DNA of 44,044 bases from the NCBI GenBank assembly GCA_012523575.1, contig JAAYIF010000016.1, forward strand, positions 1-44,044. The letters are read 5' to 3'. Source of the stretch: Clostridia bacterium. GTDB lineage: Bacteria > Bacillota > DTU086. The notes under the pieces were generated by a model, which was not told where the DNA came from, ran no database searches, and saw nothing but the letters and a program-made list of their open reading frames with translations. Position 1 is the stretch's first letter; each line of letters begins with the position of its first letter. Shown one piece after another: positions 27,236-36,468 of the stretch. Both the position numbers and the translations under genes were made by a program.

Positions 27236-27970
27236 ATGCGTTTGGTGGCGGAGCTTCATTTACATACAGTGGCCAGCGGTCATGGTTACAGTACCATTAA
27301 TGAATATGTCAGGGCTGCAAAAAAGAAAGGTATAAAAATGATTGCCATAACTGATCACGGACCTGCCCTTCCCGGGGGTCCCCATCTTTCCTATTTTGGG
27401 TATCTTTATATTCTCCCCAAAATAGAAGAGGATGTTCAAATTTTAGTGGGTGTGGAAGCCAATATTTTGGATACCAAGGGAAGCCTGGATTTGCCTGAAC
27501 GTTATCTTGAAAGGCTTGACATCGTGCTTGCGGGCTTCCATCCTCCGTGTTATGAGGATAGAGGGGTTGTAGAAAATACCAAAGCCATGATCAATGTTAT
27601 CAAAAATCCCCTGGTTGATATTATTGTACATCCCGGGAATCCTGCTTTTCCCATTGATATAAAAGATGTCGTTGCTGCGGCTAAGGAGTACGGCTGCCTT
27701 TTGGAAATTAATAATACTTCTTTGTCCGGAGGAGCCAGAAAAGGGAGCAGAAGCAACTGTTTTGCTATTGCCAAGGCACTGGCGGAAGAAAAAATGCTCC
27801 TTGCTGCCGGAAGTGATGCCCATTATGTGGATCGGATGGGATGCTTTGATGATGTGATAAAGCTCTTTAAAGAGACCGGCATTTCAGAGGAGCAGGTGCT
27901 TAATACCTCAACGGATAAGGTGATGGGCTACCTGAAGAGCAGGGGAAAACTTAGGAGATTTCAACAGTAA
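27236..27970 (+). CDS. PHP-domain phosphatase (YcdX-like)
   Basis: A 244-residue PHP-superfamily hydrolase. Metal-binding motifs are ELHLHTVASGHG (about 5-16), ITDHGPALPG (38-47), GVEANI, GFHPP, VHPGNP and GSDAH. These match the trinuclear-zinc YcdX group of phosphoesterases. Its ATG directly follows the HAD stop (TAG ATG), so translation is coupled. PHP genes of this type often precede rapZ and yvcK in Clostridia, as here. The physiological substrate is not known. Confidence 0.9.
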   Translation: MRLVAELHLHTVASGHGYSTINEYVRAAKKKGIKMIAITDHGPALPGGPHLSYFGYLYILPKIEEDVQILVGVEANILDTKGSLDLPERYLERLDIVLAGFHPPCYEDRGVVENTKAMINVIKNPLVDIIVHPGNPAFPIDIKDVVAAAKEYGCLLEINNTSLSGGARKGSRSNCFAIAKALAEEKMLLAAGSDAHYVDRMGCFDDVIKLFKETGISEEQVLNTSTDKVMGYLKSRGKLRRFQQ

Positions 27971-28051
27971 TGAGTAAGATAAAATAAAAGTCATCTTTAG
28001 AGATGAGGGTCTTAAGAGTTAATATTTGGAATACTGCGGTGGTGAGAACAA

Positions 28052-28924
28052 ATGAACTCCAAAGGGGATTTTAAACTGATCATTATAACAGGGCTTTCCG
28101 GTGCGGGTAAAACCTTGGCCTTAAGGTGCCTTGAAGATTTGGGCTACTTCTGTGTGGACAATTTACCCCCAAACCTCGTGTCTAAATTTGCTGAACTTTT
28201 CGCTAATTCGGAACAGACGATAAAAAAAATTGCCCTCGTTATGGACGTGCGCGGAGGGCATTTTTTTAGCACTTTTTTTGACTCTTTAAAGTATCTTGAA
28301 CAGGAAGGATATAATTATGAGATACTATTTTTTGAAGCATCCGATGAAACACTGATCAGGCGGTTTAAGCAAACGAGAAGAAAGCACCCCCTTTCCCGGG
28401 AGGGCAGTATTGTAGAAGGAATAGTGGAGGAAAGGAAGCTTTTATATGATATAAGGGGTATAGCCACTAAAATTATAGATACCACTGATTTGACCCCTGT
28501 ACAACTTAGGGAACAGCTTCGGGAGCTCGTTGGTGAAAAAGACGGTCGTTCCCTTTTAATCACTGTAATGTCCTTTGGGTTTAAATACGGTCTTCCCCTA
28601 GATTCCGACCTTGTGTTGGATGTGCGTTTTTTGCCCAATCCCCATTATAGCGATGATTTAAGACCTAAAACCGGGGAAGATGCAGATGTTGAAAATTTTG
28701 TGATGCGGTTTCCTGAAACCAGGAGTTTTATCAATAAGCTAAGCGACCTGCTTTTATTCCTCCTTCCCTATTATGTTAAGGAAGGTAAAAGCCATCTGGT
28801 GGTGTCAATTGGCTGTACTGGGGGGAAGCACCGTTCCGTCGCCCTTTCAAGGAAAATGGGGGAGATATTAAGCAGTGAAGGATACAAAGTTTCCGTAAGA
28901 CACAGGGATATCAACAGAGAATAG
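28052..28924 (+). CDS. rapZ: RapZ / YvcJ nucleotide-binding protein
   Basis: A 290-residue RapZ/YvcJ-family protein. Walker A is GLSGAGKT (residues 14-21) and the N-terminal block reads RCLEDLGYFCVDNLPPNL. The C-terminal domain has SFGFKYGLPLDSDLVLDVRF and the diagnostic GCTGGKHRSV. In E. coli RapZ binds small RNAs and controls GlmS through RNase E; in Bacillus YvcJ is a GTPase/ATPase with a role in competence. The gene sits 81 bases after the PHP gene and 29 bases before yvcK, the conserved order. A GGTGGTGAG ribosome site precedes the ATG. Confidence 0.96.
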   Translation: MNSKGDFKLIIITGLSGAGKTLALRCLEDLGYFCVDNLPPNLVSKFAELFANSEQTIKKIALVMDVRGGHFFSTFFDSLKYLEQEGYNYEILFFEASDETLIRRFKQTRRKHPLSREGSIVEGIVEERKLLYDIRGIATKIIDTTDLTPVQLREQLRELVGEKDGRSLLITVMSFGFKYGLPLDSDLVLDVRFLPNPHYSDDLRPKTGEDADVENFVMRFPETRSFINKLSDLLLFLLPYYVKEGKSHLVVSIGCTGGKHRSVALSRKMGEILSSEGYKVSVRHRDINRE

Positions 28925-28953
28925 GAAAATGGGAGAAAACGGAGGAATTCATA

Positions 28954-30282
28954 ATGAAAGGACTGCGCTGGCTGACGCCGGGTCTTGGGATTAAACGCTG
29001 GCTATTTCTAGCAGCGGTAGGTTCTGTTTTAGCCTTTGAGGGATTGGGATTATTACTGCCCTTTGAAGAAACCCTTAATGTTCAAAGGTATGGTTTTTTT
29101 AAACAGCTGGACGGCAACATAGATGTATTGGTTGGAATTTTGATGGTGGGGGCAGGTTTGGGTATTTTTTTATGGGGCTTTAGCAGAAGCACCCGTTCAA
29201 TTTTAGCTGCCTTGGCACCCAATGAAAAAGAAGATGACATTGAAGATTACCTTTTGGAAAGGGTTTATAACAGGAGATATTTAGAAAAGGGCCCTAAAAT
29301 TATCGCCATCGGCGGGGGGACAGGGCTTTCCGTTCTCTTGAGGGGACTCAAAGAACACACTTCAAATATTACTGCCGTCGTAACGGTTACCGATGATGGT
29401 GGAAGTTCCGGAAGACTGAGGGGAGATTTTGATATTCTGCCCCCTGGGGACATACGGAACTGCCTTGTGGCACTGGCGGATACGGAAAGCAGCATGCGCA
29501 GGCTTTTTGATTACCGTTTTGATAAGGGTAAGGGGCTCAAAGGGCACAGCCTGGGCAACCTTCTTATAACTGCCATGAGTGAGATGGAAGGGGATTTTTA
29601 CAGTGCAGTGCAGGAAATAGCAAAGGTTTTAGCCGTTAGGGGACGGGTTGTTCCTTCCACTCTGTCCAAGGTAACTTTGGGTGCGGTTATGGAAAAGGGC
29701 GGCATAATCAAGGGGCAAACGAATATTGTCAGTCAAAGGGAAAAGATAGATCATGTTTTTTTAATTCCCAAAGAGTGCAGTGCTTTAGAGGAGACCGTGG
29801 ATGCCATATTAAATGCCGATGCCGTTATTCTTGGCCCTGGAAGTCTGTATACCAGCGTTATTCCAAATCTTTTGGTTAAAGGTATACCTGAAGCCCTTAT
29901 CAAGACAAAGGCTGTGGTTTTTTATGTATGCAACATTATGACCCAACCGGGAGAAACGGACGGGTATGATGCTGCTGATCACCTTGAAGCCATTCTAGAG
30001 CATGTGGGTGCAAATATAGTTGACTATGTGGTATTGAACAATCAAGGGGTGCCCAATGATTTGCTGAAAAAATATCTTGAAGATAGTTCGGTGCCGGTGG
30101 CTCCTGCCAGGGACAAACTGGAAAAAATGGGGGTAGAAATTATTGAAGAAGCCCTTGTGGATAACTGTCATTACGTCCGCCATGATCCCCATAAATTGGC
30201 CCGAATAATTATGGAATATGTTCCCCATTCCAATGGGGTAAATATCAATATTCCATCTTCGGCAGATACTAATAACGGGTGA
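28954..30282 (+). CDS. yvcK: YvcK/GlmR gluconeogenesis factor (CofD-like)
   Basis: A 442-residue protein with an N-terminal membrane anchor (segments about 16-36 and 58-76), then the CofD-like YvcK domain. The UDP-sugar binding site GGGTGLSVLLRGLKEHT starts near 120; TVTDDGGSSGRLR and LGPGSLYTSVIPNLLV are intact. YvcK binds UDP-GlcNAc and stimulates amino-sugar synthesis in Bacillus (GlmR). Short forms lack the membrane part; the anchored form occurs in some Clostridia. In most Firmicutes whiA follows; here it does not. The next gene is htpG. Confidence 0.95.
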   Translation: MKGLRWLTPGLGIKRWLFLAAVGSVLAFEGLGLLLPFEETLNVQRYGFFKQLDGNIDVLVGILMVGAGLGIFLWGFSRSTRSILAALAPNEKEDDIEDYLLERVYNRRYLEKGPKIIAIGGGTGLSVLLRGLKEHTSNITAVVTVTDDGGSSGRLRGDFDILPPGDIRNCLVALADTESSMRRLFDYRFDKGKGLKGHSLGNLLITAMSEMEGDFYSAVQEIAKVLAVRGRVVPSTLSKVTLGAVMEKGGIIKGQTNIVSQREKIDHVFLIPKECSALEETVDAILNADAVILGPGSLYTSVIPNLLVKGIPEALIKTKAVVFYVCNIMTQPGETDGYDAADHLEAILEHVGANIVDYVVLNNQGVPNDLLKKYLEDSSVPVAPARDKLEKMGVEIIEEALVDNCHYVRHDPHKLARIIMEYVPHSNGVNINIPSSADTNNG

Positions 30283-30422
30283 TAAACATCAGCTGTAACT
30301 TTTACCCTGTTCCTGTTGATTGTTAAAGCTGTGATCCTTAAAGGGGAAGACCCCCTAGTAAGCCTTGGGGACATCTATAAGAAAATATGCGGTGAGGTAT
30401 AAAAAAAGAGTATAAGGATATA

Positions 30423-30450
30423 TTGACACTTTATAGAACTTTTTTATCAT
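30423..30450 (+). promoter_or_regulatory. Promoter of htpG
   Basis: TTGACA (30423-30428), a 16-base spacer and TATCAT (30445-30450). No CIRCE (HrcA) inverted repeat was seen around it, so htpG is probably not HrcA-controlled here. Confidence 0.7.
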
Positions 30451-30499
30451 TAGGTTTTAGCAGGTTTTTTCCTAAATTTGGAGGGGAGGGAATAGAAAC

Positions 30500-32365
30500 A
30501 TGGAAAAAAGTCCTCAAAGGGAGACTAGGGATTTTGGAGCTGAAGTTAAACAGCTTTTAAATATTGTGGTTAATTCCCTGTATTCCGATAGGGAAGTTTT
30601 TGTTAGGGAGCTGATATCAAACTCTTCCGATGCGCTGGAGAAAATGCGGTATCTAAAATTAACCAAAAAAGAAATAGCTGATGAAGAACTTCCTTTGGAA
30701 ATAAAAATAGAGCTTGATAAAGAAAATGGCACCTTTGTGATAGTTGATACAGGAGTTGGGATGACCAGGGATGAGCTTATAGAAAATTTAGGAACCATCG
30801 CTTATTCTGGGTCAAAAAAATTTATTGAGCACCTGTCCCAGGGGAATGAAAGGGATATAAATTTAATAGGTCAGTTTGGAGTTGGTTTTTATTCTGCCTT
30901 TATGGCAGCAGATAAAGTTGAAGTATATACCCGTTCTTATAAACGGGAAGAAGAGGGCTGGAAATGGGTTTCCTGCGGAAGTGAAACTTATACCATTGAA
31001 AAGTCAGAAGGAATTACGAGGGGAACGAGAATTGTTCTTTATCTTAAAGATGATGCTAAAGAGTTTTCTGATCCTCACCGAATTAAAGAGATCATTAAAA
31101 AATATTCCGGTTTTGTTCCCTTTCCCATTTTTGTTAACGGAGAAAGGGTTAACACAATAAAGGCACTCTGGACAAAAAATAAAAAAGACATAACCAAAGA
31201 GGAATATACGGAGTTTTATAAATACATAGCCAATGCTTATGACGAGCCCATGATGACCTTTCATTTTGCGGCTGATGCTCCCATTGCCATTAATGCAGTG
31301 CTTTTTGTACCGGAAGAAAACTATGAGCGATTTGGTCTGGGTAAATTTGAACCCGGTGTTAACCTATACAGTCAAAAAGTACTTATCCAGCAAAAATGTG
31401 AAGATCTACTGCCAAAGTGGCTTCGGTTCTTAAAGGGTGTGGTGGACAGCGAAGAAATTCCATTAAACATTTCCCGGGAAAGTTTTCAGGGAAGTGCCCT
31501 TGCTTCGCGTCTTAGAAAGGTTCTTAGCGGTAGGTTCTTGAAATTTCTCAGGGAACAGGCGGAAAAAGAAGAAAATAAGTACATTGAATTTTGGAAGAAG
31601 TTTGGAAATTTTATTAGGGAAGGGGTTGCAACGGATTCTGATTTTAGAGACGATCTTTTGCAGCTCATGCGCTTTGAATCTTCAAAGTTAGACCCGGGTA
31701 AACTAACTTCTTTGGACGATTATATCAGCAGAATGAAAAAGGACCAAAATTCTATATATTATATCAATGCTCCTTCAAGGGAATTAGCTGATGCCGGTCC
31801 TTATATGGAGGCCTTCCGCGGAAAAGATCTGGAGGTATTGTATACTGAAGACGCTGCGGATGATTATATTTTTAATCTCATAGGAGAATATAAGGGCAAA
31901 AAGCTTGTTTCCGTTGATCAGGAAAATCTTGAACTTCCTGAGCTCCGTGGGGAAACCCCTGAAGAGGAAATGCTCCCAGAAGATGAGATTGAAGAGTTCA
32001 AAAATTGGCTGAAAGGTGTATTAGGGGAAAGGGTTTCTATAATACGTGAATCCAAGAGACTTGTAGAAAGCCCGGCAGTGGTGCTTAATCCCGAAGGTTT
32101 TACCGGAGGACTGCAAAGAGCGGTGCAGGCCATTAATCGGGAATTGGGCATTAAAAGCCCTAAAATACTTGAAATTAATTTCAGGCATGGACTTATAAAA
32201 AAATTGAACACTTTAAGAAAGAAAGATGAGCGGTTTGCAAAAATAGCGGCTGAGCAAATATTTGACAACGCTCTACTAGCTGCTGGGTATTTAATAGATA
32301 CTTCTGTAATGGTCAGTCGCATATATGAAATCCTTGAAAGGGCAATGGCTTTTCAGATTCAGTAG
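30500..32365 (+). CDS. htpG: Hsp90-family chaperone HtpG
   Basis: A 621-residue bacterial Hsp90, slightly short but complete. The N-terminal GHKL ATPase has LISNSSDALEKMRY (38-51), DTGVGMTRDEL, GTIAYSGSKKF and GQFGVGFYSAFM. The middle domain carries RESFQGSALASRLRK, equivalent to the catalytic Arg region. The C-terminal dimerisation part ends FDNALLAAGYLIDTSVMVSR. It has a clear promoter at 30423 and the GGAGGGGAGGG ribosome site, and a terminator at 32392, so it is monocistronic. Confidence 0.97.
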   Translation: MEKSPQRETRDFGAEVKQLLNIVVNSLYSDREVFVRELISNSSDALEKMRYLKLTKKEIADEELPLEIKIELDKENGTFVIVDTGVGMTRDELIENLGTIAYSGSKKFIEHLSQGNERDINLIGQFGVGFYSAFMAADKVEVYTRSYKREEEGWKWVSCGSETYTIEKSEGITRGTRIVLYLKDDAKEFSDPHRIKEIIKKYSGFVPFPIFVNGERVNTIKALWTKNKKDITKEEYTEFYKYIANAYDEPMMTFHFAADAPIAINAVLFVPEENYERFGLGKFEPGVNLYSQKVLIQQKCEDLLPKWLRFLKGVVDSEEIPLNISRESFQGSALASRLRKVLSGRFLKFLREQAEKEENKYIEFWKKFGNFIREGVATDSDFRDDLLQLMRFESSKLDPGKLTSLDDYISRMKKDQNSIYYINAPSRELADAGPYMEAFRGKDLEVLYTEDAADDYIFNLIGEYKGKKLVSVDQENLELPELRGETPEEEMLPEDEIEEFKNWLKGVLGERVSIIRESKRLVESPAVVLNPEGFTGGLQRAVQAINRELGIKSPKILEINFRHGLIKKLNTLRKKDERFAKIAAEQIFDNALLAAGYLIDTSVMVSRIYEILERAMAFQIQ

Positions 32366-32391
32366 TCCGTTTGAGCTGATTTAAACTACAG

Positions 32392-32430
32392 ATTGCCGGC
32401 AGAGTTGTTTCTGCTGGCAATATCTTTTAT
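32392..32430 (+). terminator. Terminator of htpG
   Basis: ATTGCCGGCAGA (32392-32403) pairs with TCTGCTGGCAAT (32410-32421) with one G-T pair, followed by ATCTTTTAT. Confidence 0.82.
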
Positions 32431-32525
32431 GGCCTATTCTTTATATTTCATGTTTTTCAGTGCTTTCCTAAACTGAGAGGTCTGGGTCAGAAAAATTAGT
32501 ATATTGGAGACGGAGGAGTTTTAAA

Positions 32526-33416
32526 ATGGGGGATTTCTTAGTTTTTGCTTTAATTTTATGTGTATATGCTTTCCTGGGTGCAGCTGTACTTAAAAGAAAG
32601 ACTGCTTCCAAAAAATTATGTGTATACCTTTTGGTTTTGTTGTTATTAACTGCATCAGTTTTACTGAGTTCCTGCGGAACTTCCCCGGAAGATGCCGCAA
32701 AGGAAAGGGAAGATGTTCAGGAAAGTACTATAAAGGAAGAACCTTCCGACAGCAGGGACAGTTCTGCCGATGCCCAAAAAAAGAAGCATACGCATGATGA
32801 AGGGGAAGAGGTTCCCGGGTTTGTTAAAGCCTACGTTGCCAAAGTAATTGACGGAGATACCATAGTGGCTGTGTTTGAGGGCAAAGAGGAAAAAGTAAGG
32901 CTCATAGGGGTGGATACCCCTGAGAGTACCATTAGGCATGAGCCCTATGGCAAAGAGGCTTCTTCCTACACCAAATCAAAGCTTTTGGGCAAAACCATTT
33001 ATTTGGAAAAGGATGTTAGCGAAAGGGATAAATATGGACGCCTTCTCCGATATGTCTGGTTGGAGGTTCCCAAGAGTAAAAGCGAAAACGAGATTAGGAG
33101 TAAAATGTTTAACGCAATTTTGCTTTTGGGAGGATATGCCCAGGTAGCCACTTATCCTCCAGATGTTAAGTACACGGATTATTTTGTTAAATTTCAGCAG
33201 GAAGCTCGGAAGAGCGGAAAAGGTTTTTGGGGGATTGATTCCCAAAATTCATGCGACAGGGAAACGACATATATCGGGAATCTGAATTCAAAAAAATTTC
33301 ACCGTCTTGACTGCAAGTGGGCGGAAAAAATCAGCTCCTCCAATAGGGTAAGCTTTAAAAGCAGAGAGGCAGCCCTGAAATCGGGATACGATCCCTGCAA
33401 AGTATGCCGTCCATGA
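32526..33416 (+). CDS. Membrane-anchored staphylococcal-nuclease-like protein with a C-terminal Cys/His site
   Basis: A 296-residue exported nuclease. Two hydrophobic segments (about 4-22 and 31-48) lead to a lipobox-like LLSSC with Cys50. The thermonuclease (SNc) domain spans about 98-237: VIDGDTIVAVF, VRLIGVDTPE and SERDKYGRLLRYVW. Equivalents of the three catalytic residues are present: R125, E133 and R172. The tail (about 250-296) is an Ada-like metal-binding module with H259, C263, C291 and C294. Role is extracellular nucleic acid degradation for nutrient use, by family. The leading extra hydrophobic segment before the lipobox is unusual. A GGAGGAG site supports the ATG. Confidence 0.9.
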   Translation: MGDFLVFALILCVYAFLGAAVLKRKTASKKLCVYLLVLLLLTASVLLSSCGTSPEDAAKEREDVQESTIKEEPSDSRDSSADAQKKKHTHDEGEEVPGFVKAYVAKVIDGDTIVAVFEGKEEKVRLIGVDTPESTIRHEPYGKEASSYTKSKLLGKTIYLEKDVSERDKYGRLLRYVWLEVPKSKSENEIRSKMFNAILLLGGYAQVATYPPDVKYTDYFVKFQQEARKSGKGFWGIDSQNSCDRETTYIGNLNSKKFHRLDCKWAEKISSSNRVSFKSREAALKSGYDPCKVCRP

Positions 33417-33437
33417 AAAATTGTTTTCAGAAACAAA

Positions 33438-33473
33438 CATTGTTAACAATGAATATTTAATATATGGTAGAAT
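33438..33473 (+). promoter_or_regulatory. Promoter and palindrome ahead of the SLH gene
   Basis: TTAACA (33444-33449), 18 bases, TAGAAT (33468-33473). The -35 lies within a perfect 14-base palindrome CATTGTTAACAATG (33438-33451), which could be an operator. Confidence 0.5.
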
Positions 33474-33549
33474 AAAATAGACTGCTGGGAAGGGGAGGCT
33501 TTTTATTTTCTTAATCTTTACACAATTTTAACGGAGGGAGGCTCAATTT

Positions 33550-34821
33550 ATGAGAAAAAGATGGATATGGATCGGGATTTTCCTTGCTGCTTTTATGCTG
33601 CTGGCAATTCCCGTCGTAGAGGTACACGCCGAGGAGGCCCCAAAGGCTGACGCAGAGCTGACCAGAGGGGAATTTGCCGCAATGCTGGTGGAAAGGAGCG
33701 GCATGCAGGGTGAAAACGTTTCCCCGGCGGAGCTTCTTAAGCAGAAGGGGATAATAAAGGGCTATCCCGGAGGGGAGCTTTTTTTAGACCACAGCATCAC
33801 CCGTGCGGAAGCTGCTGCCATGGTGGTAAGGGCTTTGGGACTTGATGATGAAGTTCTATTTTCCCTGACTTCAAAGGATCAGAAAGAATGGGCCAATGCC
33901 TTTGTCTCCTGGCTAAAAATCTATGGTTTGATTGAAGGAGAACCCTTTGGTTTGTTGACCAGGGAAGAGGGAAGCCTCCTTTTGGACAGAGCATTTAAGT
34001 CGGATTCCGAGGCTCTTGAAATATATGAAAAGTACAGGGAAAAATCAAAAGAACTCAACGATATGAGTGCCACGGCTACCGCAAATATTAAGGTTATACC
34101 CCGTCCCGGAGTTGAAGGGGAAGAAATGCTGCCAGACAATATGGAAATGAACATGAAACTGCAGCAGAAAATTGTAATGCCCGATAAAATATATCAGAAA
34201 ATAACAGCAGAAATGAACATACCAGGTACCGATAAAATTCAGTATACATCAGAAATGTATTATGTGGGAGATAAGGTGTATCAGCAGCTTCCCGACCCAG
34301 AGAGCGGAGAAATGAAGTGGTATCGCTATCCTGACGGGATGTATCCGGATTTAGGAGAGATTTTTGAACAAAGTTACTATACCGCCATTCCTCCCGAGCT
34401 GGAGAAGTACGTCCGCTATAGACTTGCAGGGAAAGCAGCCGTAGATGATGAGGAATATTATTTGCTGGCAAGTTACGGCTCCATTGATGATTTTGGCAAA
34501 TTTGTGGACGCGGTTATTTCGCAGATGGATATGGATCAACAGATGACGATGTTACTGAAATACACTGCAGGACTGCTGGATCGCATTTCCATCTGGGGTA
34601 TTCAAAGGATAGGAGTTAAGGACTTTTCCGATAACGGTGGGGAAATGGTATTTGTGGTTACCCTGGTACCTGAATTTGAGGGCCAATCCATTCCCATAAA
34701 GGGAATCCAAATGAAAATAAGGATGGATGAAGTGAAATACAATCAACAACTAACCATTGATCTTCCTCCCGAGGTTGAAAATGCTCCTGTTTTGGATTTC
34801 AATGCAGTCCCACAGCAATAA
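33550..34821 (+). CDS. S-layer-homology protein with a DUF6612-like lipid-carrier domain
   Basis: A 423-residue exported protein. The signal peptide (1-27) ends VHA-EEAP. SLH-type repeats follow (about 37-145: LTRGEFAAMLVERSG, SITRAEAAAMVVRALGL and the LTREEGSLLLDRAF segment), which would hold it to the cell wall. The rest (about 155-423) has the pattern of DUF6612-type proteins, related to LolA/LppX-like carriers: MEMNMKLQQKIVMPDKIYQK, MYYVGDKVYQQLPD and VTLVPEFEGQSIPIKG. The function is unknown. The ATG has GGAGGGAG upstream. It ends at a terminator shared with the convergent radical SAM gene. Confidence 0.82.
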   Translation: MRKRWIWIGIFLAAFMLLAIPVVEVHAEEAPKADAELTRGEFAAMLVERSGMQGENVSPAELLKQKGIIKGYPGGELFLDHSITRAEAAAMVVRALGLDDEVLFSLTSKDQKEWANAFVSWLKIYGLIEGEPFGLLTREEGSLLLDRAFKSDSEALEIYEKYREKSKELNDMSATATANIKVIPRPGVEGEEMLPDNMEMNMKLQQKIVMPDKIYQKITAEMNIPGTDKIQYTSEMYYVGDKVYQQLPDPESGEMKWYRYPDGMYPDLGEIFEQSYYTAIPPELEKYVRYRLAGKAAVDDEEYYLLASYGSIDDFGKFVDAVISQMDMDQQMTMLLKYTAGLLDRISIWGIQRIGVKDFSDNGGEMVFVVTLVPEFEGQSIPIKGIQMKIRMDEVKYNQQLTIDLPPEVENAPVLDFNAVPQQ

Positions 34822-34834
34822 AAAATTTGCAAGA

Positions 34835-34872
34835 AACCCTTCAGTCAACTTGGCTGACTGAAGGGTTTTTTG
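34835..34872 (+). terminator. Bidirectional terminator overlapping a stop codon
   Basis: AACCCTTCAGTCA (34835-34847) pairs perfectly with TGACTGAAGGGTT (34855-34867) and is followed by six T residues. The minus-strand gene stop (34845-34847) is inside the stem, so the hairpin encodes the last residues of that protein. Confidence 0.92.
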
Positions 34873-36371
34873 TTGACCGGTATTTTAACGGGCTTTTTAT
34901 CAAATATTTTTCTGAAATGGAAGCCGTAAATGGCAAAGGTTACTGCATTGGGTAAAAAGTGGGGGTATCTTATTAGGGTTTTTAAAAGCAGTTTCCAATA
35001 GTATTTTCTCCCCTTTTCCATTATCCCCAGGTATATGATGGATTTTATGAAGGCTTTTATATAGCAGAAACGCAACATGGGTGGTCTTTTTTTCTTAAGA
35101 GGCTTAAATTCTTTAAAAAATTCTATTACCCGCTCGTAATACGCCTTTGGTGAATATATGGCTGTTACAAGTTTTTTGTAACCCTCCAGCAGTCTATGGG
35201 GATTCATTTTGGGAATAAAATTCATTGAAAAGTCAGTATTATTTCCTGAAAAATGGGGAAGTAATCGGTTTTCTTTTTTAAGTTTTTCATAAAGCTTTGT
35301 CCCCTTAGGGGCATTAAGAAGGCCCACCATGGCAGTGACAATGCCGCTTTTTTGAATAAATTTTATCTGTTTTTCGAAAATTGACGGGGGATCGCTGTCA
35401 AAACCGATAATGAATCCTCCGCTTACCTGCATGCCGTAATTTTGTATTTTTTTTATGGAATCTAAAAGGTTTCTTTTTAAATTTGTGTACTTGTTACATT
35501 CCTTGAGGCTTTCTAAAACAGGGCTTTCAATGCCCACGAAAAGGTGTACAAAGCCGGCCCTGCGCATTAGGTCCAGCAGCTCGTTATCGTCTGCCACGTC
35601 AATGGATGCCTCGGTAATGAACCAGAAGGGATTGTTTCGTTTTTCTATCCAATGGATTATTGCAGGTAAAAGCTCCCTTTTCAATATTCTTTTATTTCCG
35701 ATGAAATTGTCATCCACAAAGAAAACGCTGCCCCTCCAGCCGTGGTTAAATAAGGTTTCCAGTTCTTTTATAACCTGCTCCACGCTTTTTAATCGCTGTT
35801 TTCTGCCGTAGAGATTGGTTATATCGCAGAATTCGCAGTTATGGGGACAGCCCCGGGAATACTGGAGGCTCATGGATGCATATTTATTCATATCTATTAG
35901 TTCCCACATGGGGATAGGGGTGCTTTGGAGATGGGGTTTTTCCGTTGTGGTGTACACTTTTTGTGGCTTCCCCTGTTCCAAGTCCCGAAGAAACCGGGGC
36001 AGGGTTATTTCAGCTTCATTCAGTACGAAATGGTCGATGTCCTTGAACTCTTGATATTCCGTGGTAAACAGGGGACCCCCTGCTACGGTCTTAACCCCTA
36101 AGGACTTGCAACGGGCTGCAACTTTCTTAACGGATTCCCTTTGAACTGCCATGGCGCTAATAAAAACCATATCTGCCCAAAGAAGGTTTTTGTCTTGAAG
36201 TTTGTCCACGTTCATGTCAATTAATTTCTTTTCCCATTCTTCGGGAAGCATTGCTGCCACTGTAAGGAGTCCTAAAGGGGGGTAAGCTGATTTCTTATCG
36301 ATGAAATCCAAAGCATATTTAAAACTCCAAAAACTTTCGGGACATTCAGGATAAATAAGAAGTGCTTTCAT
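34845..36371 (-). CDS. B12-binding-domain radical SAM protein (DUF4070-like)
   Basis: A 508-residue radical SAM enzyme. Residues about 1-150 form a B12-binding-like Rossmann domain without the DxHxxG base-off histidine motif. The 4Fe-4S triad is RGCPHNCEFC with C175, C179 and C182. A C-terminal DUF4070-like region (about 350-508) follows. This architecture occurs in the HpnP hopanoid methylase and in many uncharacterised enzymes. No hopanoid genes are in the window, so a methylase function is not assigned. The ATG at 36371 has a GGAGC site upstream. It ends in the shared hairpin with the SLH gene. Confidence 0.87.
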   Translation of the reverse strand: MKALLIYPECPESFWSFKYALDFIDKKSAYPPLGLLTVAAMLPEEWEKKLIDMNVDKLQDKNLLWADMVFISAMAVQRESVKKVAARCKSLGVKTVAGGPLFTTEYQEFKDIDHFVLNEAEITLPRFLRDLEQGKPQKVYTTTEKPHLQSTPIPMWELIDMNKYASMSLQYSRGCPHNCEFCDITNLYGRKQRLKSVEQVIKELETLFNHGWRGSVFFVDDNFIGNKRILKRELLPAIIHWIEKRNNPFWFITEASIDVADDNELLDLMRRAGFVHLFVGIESPVLESLKECNKYTNLKRNLLDSIKKIQNYGMQVSGGFIIGFDSDPPSIFEKQIKFIQKSGIVTAMVGLLNAPKGTKLYEKLKKENRLLPHFSGNNTDFSMNFIPKMNPHRLLEGYKKLVTAIYSPKAYYERVIEFFKEFKPLKKKRPPMLRFCYIKAFIKSIIYLGIMEKGRKYYWKLLLKTLIRYPHFLPNAVTFAIYGFHFRKIFDKKPVKIPVNKKPFSQPS

Positions 36372-36468
36372 TGTTTTAAGCTCCTTTATCCATTACCGTT
36401 ATTGGTTTCCTGGTTTGTTTAGTAATTATTGTTTCCACATAATGGGGAAGTTTATTTAAAATTATTTT

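Noticed and set aside
30316..30402. 28-codon frame between yvcK and htpG
   Set aside because: Protein-like but without a ribosome site or known relative; kept only as a remark on the missing whiA.
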